A stretch of 64,000 bases of DNA, from assembly GCA_964016985.1 (NCBI GenBank), contig OZ024825.1, positions 4,892,056 through 4,956,055 on the forward strand. Direction: 5' to 3'. How positions within the stretch are numbered: the stretch's first letter is position 1; every line of letters starts with the position of its first letter. A program made the position numbers and the translations under genes. The stretch comes from Anodontia alba. Its lineage: Eukaryota > Mollusca > Bivalvia > Lucinida > Lucinidae. Of this stretch, positions 50,401 through 62,400 are shown piece by piece. The notes below the pieces were generated by a model. It saw nothing but the letters and a program-made list of their open reading frames with translations, did no database searches and was not told the origin of the DNA.

Positions 50401-53400
50401 GACATTTTATTATGAATTTGTATGTTGTGTGTAATCATTAGAATCACCTCATTGAGGCTATTCTAATGAGTACACTCAACATACAACATTGTGCAGAAAA
50501 TTGAAAAGATTTCCCTAAATTATCGTTATTTGCTTCCTGAACTGGCACCATGATTAAACCTCAGTGGCTCCAACTACCCATATCTCGAATCAATTTCCAT
50601 GGTCCCAAGGACGTTCTGGCCATTTAATCTCGACTGTACTAACCGTTGTTAGGTGGTGGTTTTGGTGTTTTTTCGTTCTTTGTGGGTCCTTGCTGCAAGG
50701 CATTTGTTCGTGTTTTGCCATTTGATCAGGAAAACATGCCTATTTAATTTTGACCGACTTAAACCTCACTTTTATATAGTAAAACTGGGGTTTACAGGGG
50801 TATGCTTTATTTTTTTTTATTTCTGCTCAACAACATAGATTGAGGGTGCTTGTTAGAACTGCCTCATTGAGGCAGTTCTAATGAGTACCCACAATCTATG
50901 TTTTGAGCCAAAATAAGAAAAATATCAGAATTTTTTATCTGAACATTTTTATTTTTGGTAGTAAAATTTCAGTATATTTGAATAGGCATGTTTTCATAAC
51001 AGGTGTCTTGTTGTGTTTGGTAGGTCCTGCATGGCATTTTGATCACACTGTTGGGAAAGAGGAAGCTAGTTGCTTTGCTCTTTCCTGGTTTGTAACGTGT
51101 GTGCTGACCATCATAGTTTGTTTACATTTCAATTTGGTGTAGTTGGTAGACTCCCTTCTGTGAGTGTGGCACTGCCAGATCATCTTCTTCAATATTTTGT
51201 ACTACATTCCAAAGGCTCCCTCATATTTCTTGGTAACTTTATCGTAAAGCATATCATGTGGTTAGAAATAATAATTTTGGAGATGACATACTTTGGACAT
51301 ATATGACTGGGCCCAGTTGTTAAAAGCGTCGTTAGCTTAACGAGCTCGTTAAGAGTAATTTCGTTAACTGTTTTAGCGGATTCAATATACAATATTGTGA
51401 TATTTTTTGCTGAAAAAATGTGAGTAGCTTTTGCACTGCTGCAAAAGCTACTCACATTTTTTCAGCAAAAAATTTCAGCATATATGTGTATCACTTGATT
51501 AAAATTTTAACGAATCGTTAACTAACGACATCGTTAGTTTTGAACAACGGCCCAGATTGCCAGCTGTATGCATGTGAACATTACAGAACTGAATCTGTTA
51601 AAAAAATTATATTTTACTTAATTACATGTATGTTATTTAAATCCAATAATGTTTGCCTTTTACTGGAAAACTGTTCATTGTAAGACATATTGAAAGAATT
51701 CTGATCACTAGTTTGAGGGTGTGATTCTGACAGAAAAACTGGTTTAAGCACCACTGTAGTTTTTCTGGTGCCCATTTCAAAAGGTTCCTCTGTTGCAGTT
51801 CTTCCTTGTTCGTATATCGGTTACTATCAGTACAGTTTGTTTTGACAGTTTTCTTTCGACGCCTCATGAAGGCTGTACTTCATTATTATGGAAAACCCCA
51901 TTTATATTTTTGTAAATCAAAATACGCAAATTTCAGGATTTTTGATGGTAAAATTATTTTTCTCCTTGAAGATAAATATTTACTGATATTCCAGTCAGGA
52001 TAATATATAACTGATGATGAGAATTAGTGATGACCAAGAATCGTCACAATCACAGAGCACAGCCTACAAATTACGCCATGAGGAAGAATAAAACTTTTAC
52101 AGATAGTACGTACGTAACAAAACAACAAGAAGCAAAGCAACCAGAGGTATATTCAACAATGAGAGTGCTTACTTAGTGACTGCTTGTTTTTTGGGGGTTT
52201 TTTGGGTTTTTTTCCCATAAAACGAGCAGCTTTCCAATATGAAAGCTGTACTTGATTGGCTAGTTACGGGGCACAGCCATTTTCTTTTAATTTCCTGTGA
52301 TTGTAGCATTAAATTTCAAATGAAATGACCAAACAAAGTACTTTGTAATATTCATTCTCAGAATAATCAATGAAAATTAGAAATAAAAAGAAATAAAAAT
52401 TACGTATTGACCAATCGCACAGTCATTCAACAACATGATTTTTAACCATCTGAGCCCTTGAGAGAAGGCTTACTTTGTTAGTTTAAACATATTTTAGTTC
52501 AACACTTTCATGAAAACATACAATAAATAACATATTTTATAGGATTAGAACAAAAAAAAGTCTGCTTGTTTGGTTCCTCTCCTTTTGTTGAACACACCTC
52601 TGTTCTCTCTCTTCCCCAATGAGGTGATCACAATACCAAACAGGATCCACAAAACACAACAAAAAGACATTAAACAAGACCAAACACAAAACACAGTATC
52701 ACCGCAAAGAGCATTTGCAAAGAACAAACAACACAACAAACATTTTTTTTTTAGAAAATTAAGAAAAATGCCAACTGTTGCCTTTTCATGATATGACAAA
52801 CGATAGGGTTGAATGAAAATATTCAGTACAGGCATTGGACTTGCTTTCAGATATTTCATAATATAAATGCATACATGATATAGAACAAAACAAACATGTG
52901 CAATTAGGACACATTAATATTAGAATATAATGCAGTAAATACAAAGAAACAAAATATAGTATATGCATGCCAACAGAAACTAACAAACTTGATCACAGTA
53001 AATACATGCATAGGAATGTATTTAGTATGTGCAGACAGGAAATGATAAAGATGCCAAACCTGAAACATTTACCAATTTAAGTCTACTGACCAATAAAAGC
53101 ACTGCAAGCATAATACCCCGCCATAGCAAGTATTTGTTTATGTATTAAAATTATCATTGCGAAAATGTCTGGAAAGAAAATGATGGAGAGACAGATAACA
53201 ATCCTAAACCAGATCTTGATAATATCAATGGACAGATAACAATCCTAAAGCAGATCTTGATAATATCAATGCATATAGCAAGTTTGGTTAAAAGGCCTTG
53301 TTATTTACTCAAGTTATCATCCAGAAATGAAAATATGGACGTGTCTCTGGCAGATAACTCCGTAAAAATTTGACAAAATTTGCCAATTAGCAATTCCAAA

Positions 53401-56400
53401 CCTGATCTCCTTACTGTCAATACATACAGGAAGTTTGGTTAAAATCCCTTGTTATTTACTAAAGTTATCATCCGGAAACGAAAATATGGGCTTATCTCGG
53501 GCAGACACCTCTTTAAACATTTTACGAAATTTGCCCATTAGCAATCGCAAATCAGATCTCCTTAATGTCAATACATATAGCAAGTTTGATGAAAATCCCT
53601 TGTTATTTACTGAAGTTATCATCCGGAAACGAAAATATGGCCGTGTCTCGGGCAGGTAACTCCGTAAAAATTTGACGAAATTTGCCCATTAGCAATCCCA
53701 AACCAGATCTCCTTAATGTCAATGCATATAGTAAGTTTGGTGAAAATCCCTTGTTATTTACTCAAGTTATAGTCAGGAAACGAAAATATGGGCGTGTCTC
53801 GGGCAGATAACACCATCAAAAATTGACGAAATTTGCCTATTAGCAATCCCAAATCAGATCTCCACAATATCAATGCACATATCAAGTTTGGTGAAAATCC
53901 ATTGATGTTTACTCAAGTTATCATCCAGAAACGAAAAACGGATGGATGGACGGACGGACGACTGACAGACGGACAGACAGACGGACTCACCGACGACCAA
54001 CGTGAAACCATAATACCCCACCACTATTGTATGGCGGGTATAAAAAGTAAATTCTAGTAATCAGCCTAGACCTTGATCATATGTTCAATGAAGGTCAACA
54101 CTCTTTGCTAATGACCTACCCATGAACCTGCAGTATCATGAAAACATCCCATATGAATTAGCCCAACTCTCAATATAAAAAATTGTATTAGGCATAAATG
54201 GTTCATCATAGAAAAATATAATACTATATATATACAGTTGACTCTCATTATCTCGACCTCACTTCTCGAATAACCGCTTATCTCGAAGTGAAAATCTGGT
54301 CCCTGCCTAAAGATGAAAATCTAACAACAGGTAACAAAATTTTGTGGAAAAGATTGATTGTGTTGGGGTTTAACGACACGTCAACCCTTGAGGGTCATTT
54401 TGTGTCGTCTCCCAGAGAAAGGGAGAAAAGAGATAGAAGAGAGAGTAGAGGAGATGAAAGAGAGGGACAGGGAAGAAAGAGGAACAGGAATGAAAGTGAA
54501 GAAACAGAAGAAATAAAAACATTCCCCCTCTACCCTTACCCACTACAAGGATAGCAGGCCTTGCCCAACTGTAAGCCAATATCAGTTGGACGCCCCAGTG
54601 ATGTAAGATACACAGCACCTTCGCACCACCCGACCACTCCCCAGGAGAAATTGCTCCAAAGGAGCAATTTCTCCTCTTTTCCACAATATTTTCAATATAT
54701 CTCGAATTTCAAGAGTCCAATTATATATACACTTGTCAAATGTGGTTGTTCGATTTATTTTCTCCTTAATTCTGCAATTCTGATATGTCAAGGTATGGAT
54801 ATCTCGAAGTATTTCCCTTGAAATTCGAGATAACGAGTGTCGACTGTAGTACTGAATAAGCATACTGTAAGCAGAATTTAGAAATGCTAAAAAAACAATG
54901 ATGGGTGTTAAATAAAGCCAACAACACAAGCAAACAAATTAAATACAAGCAAACAGAACATGCCAAATATAAATATAATACAAGATGCACTAGCAAGCAA
55001 AGTATAATAAATACAACCAAGCATATCTTCTATAAACTGATTTTTTAAGATCGGGCAGCAGTTACATATAAATATAGTTGTTTATTGCGTTTTAAAATCT
55101 TGAAACCAACCAGTTACTTTTGAGTTCTGAATTAACTTGCATGGTGTTTTAGAACCTTCAAAGTAAAATCATTGAATTCTGGGATCTCCCTTCCCATAAA
55201 TTAATCTCAGTCTAAGCTCTGAATGTAAAATCAAACAGTAAAAAGGTTTCCATTTTGTCAAACATGGTACGTTTAAGTCCTTTATTAGTTTCTAAGCAAA
55301 GTCAGTGGACATCAAGTGTTGACATTTTAATTTTCTTCTAAAAATAGGATTTCGTAAAACATATTTTCCTTCAAAAACAGTCCATTTGAACGCAAACCCG
55401 TGTTTTCTGGGAAATAGAAGACATATACTGGAAATGCCATCTGCAACTATTTAACACCAGCAGAAAAATGGTTACGAGTTTACTGTCAGAAAATGCTATA
55501 ACTGCCTATTATTGCATAAAAAGCAGTGTCGCAAGTTATTAACAGCCTTGCATTAACCGGCAAAAAGCCGTGAACTAACAAGGCAATTCACGCACTGTTA
55601 ATGCATGGCTACGCAACATTCAATATGTCTTTACCGGGGCCACAGAATTGCTGCCGTCACAAGATGTGTACTGCCCGGCCCTACAACGAGCATAGTCCAT
55701 GGAAATTACGTTCACAAGACATCGGTGAAATAGCAAAACAAAATAGTGCAAGAAATAACGTGAAATGTAGCAAATGTTTTTAGTTTGTATGCAATAATAG
55801 CGATCGAACATGGTTTTTCAATGCATTAACATTCGCCAGGTCCCTTGGGACCATGTTTGATCCCTATATTGTAGTAGCGGCTTCTTTTTCAAAAATAAAT
55901 ATGAAGACACCAAGGAAAGACTAATCTAGTGTGCATGCATATGCTTACTTTTTTAAAACTCGAGCTTTTAACTGATAGTTGTTGACCAGGTCTGCTGAAA
56001 AGTTATAAGACAACACAACAATCAGAATGAATTCTTTTAGGAAGCATTTTTAGTATTGCATGACAGGATGAATTTCTTTGAGAAAAAGCATGCGATTTAA
56101 AGGAAAAATAAAACAAAGTTAAGAAAAAGCTATTGATGCTGGTAGATATCTGAAGAAAAAAATACTCTATCTTTATCAGACCATTCAACTGGCTAGTACA
56201 GTGAACCCTCATTACAACGACATCATTTGTTCCTAAAGAAGTTGGCATTAAAATGAATTTACTGTTGTACAGAATACTTCATGAGCAGATTGATATGTAA
56301 GAACGGTCTTGTTTTGTTCTTATTTTGTCATAGAACATATGTTTTGGATATTTGTTAAAACTGCCTCAGTGAATTCTAACAAATATCCAAAACATATGTT

Positions 56401-59400
56401 TCTTTAAAGTATTAAATACAATATTCTTGCATAATTTGTGACTTATTGTTACCTCTTAAGCGAAGATTTGTGACAGTCAAATTGTTATTATAATGAATTT
56501 TGTCGTTGTATTGAGTGTCGGTATAAAGATGATTGTCTGTATATTTGTCATAAAACTAAAACATATAAGTGGAGGTACCCAGGAAACACTATTAAACTAC
56601 CATTCAATTCTGAACCCCCCCACCTGCGCCCCCCACCCTCTCTCTCTCTCTTTCTCTCTCTCTCTATCTTTCATGCAAAAAATACTATTAACCATCGATC
56701 GAATGCCTTAAAACAAAAAGAGGACCATGGTGGTCCTTACCTACAACGTTCATTAATCTGGAGGACATAACTCTTAACATATTCATTACTATATCAAAAT
56801 TTGGTGTACTTTAACCTCAAAACAATATGCGCTATATCACCTCAGGGGTGCTGTATCACCTCAGGGCTAACTGTCCACCAAGTTTCAACCCCATCTTATA
56901 TGTAAGGTTCAGGAAGATCTGATCAAAACTGAAGGAGTTGTATGGATGACAAGATCAAACAAGCATTTTAAGCAATCAAGTGGACGTAACTCTAAAATAA
57001 ATAAGTTGATCTGGACAGTTTTTAAATTTGTCCAAGACTTCAGCCATGTCTGCAAGATGCAGGATGATCCAATCAAAACTGAATGAGTTATGCTGACGAT
57101 AAAAGCAAATATAGGCCTTTTAACAATCAACCGGGCAGGACTCTAAGATAAATGGTCTGATCTGGCCAGGTTTTGAACTCATCCGAGATTCCATCCATGT
57201 CCATCCTATCTGCAAGCATCAGGAAGAGCCAATCAAAACTGAATGAGTTATGCTCATGCCAAAGTCAAACAGCGGCTTTTTCAGCAATCAAGTGGACGTA
57301 ACTCTAAGATTAATGATTCCATCTGGCCAGGTTTTCAGCTCAACTGAGTTTTCATCCATGCAACTTTCAGGAAAATCCAATCAAAACTAATGAGTTATGC
57401 TGATGACAAAGTCAAACAGAGTTGTTTTGTTCTTTTGTGTTGAGGTTTTACGGCCAAGTCAATCCAATGGGGTCATGTCGAGCACGGTCAGTTTACCTAA
57501 ACACACGTTTACTGGACAGGCTTAGTCCTCTAAGAGGTTAACCAGTATTGTGCACATTTTTTCGCCAGAAACTGATAACTGCCCTTCTTGAATCAGGGGA
57601 AGGGAGTTTGTCTTGGCAATCAAAGATGTGTAACTCAAGTTTAATGGGCGATCTGGTCAGTTTTCTATTTTGTCCCAGATTTCATCCATTTCCATCTTAT
57701 CTGCAAGTTTCAGAAAGTTCCAATCAAAACTGAATGATTTCTGCTGATGACAAAGTCAAACAAAGGCTTTTCAGCAAACAAGGGGAATTAACTCTTAAGA
57801 TAAATGACCCAATCTGGGCAGGTTTAGAATTCATCTGAGAATTCAACCATGTCCGCCTTATCTGCAAGTTTCAGGAAGATCCAATCAAAACTGAACAAGT
57901 TATGCTGATAACAAAGTCAAACAGAGGCTTTTTCAGCATCAAGGGGATGTAATTCTATGATTAATCATCCAATCTGGCCAGTTTTCGAACTCATCCAAGA
58001 TTTCATCTCTGTCCACCTTATCTGCAAGTTTCAGGGAGATCTGATCAAAACTGAATGAGTTATACTGATGACAGTCAAACAGAGGCTTTTTTCAGCAATC
58101 AAGGGGAAGTAACTCTAAGATTAATGATCTAATCTGGCCAGTTTTCTAACTTGTCAGAGATTACATCTATGTCCACCTCATCTGCAAGTTTCAGGAAGAT
58201 CAAGTCAAAAATGGATGAGTTACACTGATGACAAAGTCAAACAGAGGCTTTTTTCAGCAACAAGGGGACGTTACAAAGATCTAGCCAGTTTTTTAACTTG
58301 TCTGAGATTTCATCCATGTCCACCTTATCTGCAAATTTCAGGAACGTCGGAGTAAAACTGAAAGAGTTATGGTGATGACAAGCATTTTCCCATTGTAAGT
58401 CTGTGGGACATTGTGGCTGCCATCGCAACCAAGGTTTTCATTGGCTTTCCACGAAAAGCTTACGTCATCGATGCCCCACCATAGGCATGCTATAGATGAG
58501 AAATGATTATCAGCCTTCAGACCTCAGAGATATAACTGGTCAAAGATGTTGACGGACGATAGATGAACTGATGGACTGATGATGGATGGACTACTATCCT
58601 GTAGCCTTTGGCCCAGGTGAGATAAAAAATGCAGCCTACCCGACCTTCTCTCTGTCTCTGTGACAGTATTACAAAATAAACCTTCTTTATAAATCTTACC
58701 AATATTTCATCATATGAGCTTTGTAGAATGTACTCGTCAACAGAGGCAGATCATTCTTCTTTACAGACTTTTTGATGGCACATCGGAAACAAAACTCCAA
58801 CAATGCATCTGTTCCATCTATCAAATAAAACAGGATATAGCTGCAGTATCTTGACAAGCTTTAAATTTAAACAATATTGTGGCATATCTTCAATACCTGT
58901 GGAAATTAACATGTAGCAGTACATCAATATTGCTTCTAGGATTTTGAGCAAGACCGATTTCACCCAGACCAATCTTTCACATTCACTTACATTTTAGATT
59001 ATAAATCAAGTGTTGCAAACAACCTGAAATAAATGTTATCTGATCTAACAAGAGATCTGATTCTTCAAATGTCTATTTTACAGAAAAAATTAAAAATCAA
59101 TATCATAACAAGAAACATTGCATCATTTAAAGTACTGAATTGGTTAAAAGCATTACCTGCTGTAACTGTTGTAGTTTCAGATGCTGATGGTAAGCCTTCG
59201 GTGTTAGGTTGATGAAACTGATCCAAGGTCCCCAACTGGTCGCCGTGATAATGTGACTGATCTGATGACCATTCCTGACTGTCCCCCCGAGTGCCATTGT
59301 CCTCAAATTCCATGCCTGCAGCATGCTGGAAAGTACTATGATATATGTAAAAAAACACAATGCAATGATTCCTAAATACCTGAATTATTGCAAGAAAGTA

Positions 59401-62400
59401 AAAATGGAGATTGCCAGGGAAGGTCACAATCATGGAACACAGCCCTTCCAAGGTATTGGATAATGGCTGATTGACATAAAGCAACATCACAAAACAGCCC
59501 TTCATCGGAAACAGAAAGAACAAATGAAAACTAAACAAAACAAAAGGGCCAGTATGGCCCTGTACCGCACACTTGAGTACTTGACAAGTTTGGCCTTTCA
59601 GTTCAGAAACAGCCATTCAAATTACATTTTCAAGATGATGGCTGTGGTGACCATCTTGGATCCCAATCCAAGTAACGAAAGTTATCAATCTCAAAAACAA
59701 AATCATGACGTTTATCATAAGTTTTGCATGAAATAAACCCATCTAAAATAGACAAATGTAAATCCAAAAACAGGCTTCTGTTTCAGAAGAATTTGCTTTA
59801 ATTGAAGCTCTGAAGGATAAATTTTGACTGATCAAACCATCGAAGTAGTTATTGTCAATATTTAACAAGAATTCCGCGGAAGGCGTCATCGCACCTGCTG
59901 GAGCAAAAGTCACAGGAGCCACAATCAGAATGTGGTTATTAAATAAGTTTATTTCATTCTTAGCAGTGCTTACTTGGAAAACTGGGTTGAAAAAAAATGT
60001 AGACAAAGTGCCTAGTGGGGCATATATATTCCAGGCCAGTCCCATTCCCTCTAATGGCTATATCTTCATATATATATGACTTTTCGTATCATACAGCCCA
60101 ATGATAATGGAACATTGACGTAAAATGTGTAAAAGTCACTGGAGCATGAAATATAGGTCAAGGTCACGAGTCAAGGTACCTGCTAATTCAGTACATCAAG
60201 GAGAAGCACAATGCAAGGTATGGTGGTTGAAGGCCTTATAGTTGAGGAGTTATCAAACATCAATGTAAAATGTGTCAAATATAGGTCAAGGTCACTGGGT
60301 CAAGGTACCTGCCAAGCCAGTGCAATGAGGTGAAGCACTATGCAAGGTTTAGTGGTTGTAGGTCTTATATTTGAGGAGATACTGAACATCAATATAAAAT
60401 GTGTCAAAGTCACTGGAGTGCACAATATGGGTCAAGGTCACCAGGTCAAGGTACCCGTCGAGTCAGTACATTGAGAAGAAGTGCTATATAAGGTTTGGTG
60501 GTTGAAGGCCTTACAGTTGAGGACATCTGGAAGGGTGACGTAAAAGGTGTAAAAGTCAATGGAGCATGAAATATAGGTCAAGGTCACCCAGTCAAGGTAT
60601 CTGCAGAGTCCGTACATTGAGGAGAAGCACTATGCAAGGTTTGATCGTTGTAGGCCTTATAGTTGAGGAAATATTGAACATTGACGTAAAATGTGTAAAA
60701 GGCACTGGAGCGCAAAAAATAGGTCAAGGTCACCGGGTCAAGATACCTGCCAAGTCAGTACATATAGGAGAAGCACTATGCAAGGTTTGGTGGCTAGAGG
60801 TCTTACACTTGAGGAGATCTGGAACGTTGACGTAAATTATGTCAAAGTCACTGCAGCCAAAATATAGGTCAAGGTCACCAGGTCAAGGTATCTGCTAAGT
60901 CAGTACATTGAGGAGAAGCACTTTGCAAGGTTTGATGGTTGTAGGCCTTATAGTTGAGGAGATATCGAACGTCGACGCAGAATATGTCAGTCACTGGAGC
61001 GCAAAATATAGGTCAAGGTCACCAGGTCAAGGTACCTGCCAAGTCTGTACATCTAGGAGAAGCACTATGCAAGGTTTGGTAGTTGTACGCCTTATAGTTG
61101 AGAAGATCTGGAACGTCAACGTAAATTGTGTCAAAGTCAATGGAGCGCAAAATATAGGTCAAGGTCACTGGGTCAACATATCTGCCAAGTCAGGAGGTCA
61201 GGAGATGTGTCATGCAAGGTATGATGGTTGTTGTAGAATTGTAGTTGATTAGAATACTAACTTTGACGTAAATGTCGAACTTCGACATAACAGAACTGTT
61301 AAGAGACAGACGGACGGACGAACGGACAGACAAATGGAAAAGCGGGCACCTATGTCGCAAAGTCAGGAGGTCAGGGAGATATTTCATACAAGGTTTGATG
61401 GTTGTTTAGTCTTGTAGTTGATTAGAATACTAACTTTGACATAAATGTCGAACTTCGACAACAGAACTGTTAAGAGACAGACAGACGGACAGACGAACAG
61501 ACAGACAAATGGAAAAATGGGCACCTACGTCGCAAAGTCGGGAGGTCAGGGAGATGTTTCATGCAAGGTTTGATGGTTGTTTAGTCTTGTAGTTGATTAA
61601 AGTACTAACTTTGACATAAATGTCGAACTTCGACATAAATATTGACAGACGGACGGACGAATGGACAGACATACGGAAAAGCGGACGCCTATGTTGCAAA
61701 GTCAGGAGGTCAGGGAGATGTTTCATGCAAGGTTTGATGGTTGTTTAGTCTTGTAGTTGATTAGAATACTAACTTTGACATAAATGTCGAACGTCGAAAT
61801 AAATGTTGACAGACGGACGGACGGACAGACAGAAAATCGGACGCCTATATCGCACCCTGCTACAAGCAGGTGCGATAATAAATCATCCAAATATCTAGAT
61901 GTTGAGCTGAAAACTTCAATAACCAGATTGCTTTTCTTCAGAAAGAGACTTCATGAAGTCTCTTACATAACAGGACAAGAACAAATCAGCCACAAGCGGC
62001 GTGCAATTTGTACCCATCGGAATACCCACAATTTGTCTAAATAGCTTAATACCAAATCTTGTATAAATACTGTCAAGCAGAAAGGTGAGAGATTCATTTT
62101 CTGTATAGTTTGTAGGTATTGCTGCCATGAAGGGAATCTAGGAAGAACATTTTACCTAAAATATTCTGACTTAAGACACATGAACACGGGATTAAGGTGT
62201 TCATATTTAAGCTAAGTAAAATACTCACATCTTACAAATCGAGGGTTGATCGCAAGACTGGTGTAAGTCAGATGGTTGTTTTTCCCCAAACCTAATCTCC
62301 TCACCATGAATGCGTTATGAAGATTACAACATTTCTTTCTGTAAACAATGAAAATTTAGGTGCCATTGCTCGTATGAGCAATGGCACCTAAATTTGCATT

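Noticed and set aside
59065..59616. 183-residue minus ORF taken as one protein
   Set aside because: Only 59157-59325 fits an exon by splice signals and phase. The remainder is intron or repeat sequence.
60566..61252. Plus-strand ORFs of 89-114 residues
   Set aside because: Open frames within the tandem units of the 59866-61878 element; no codon-level conservation between units.
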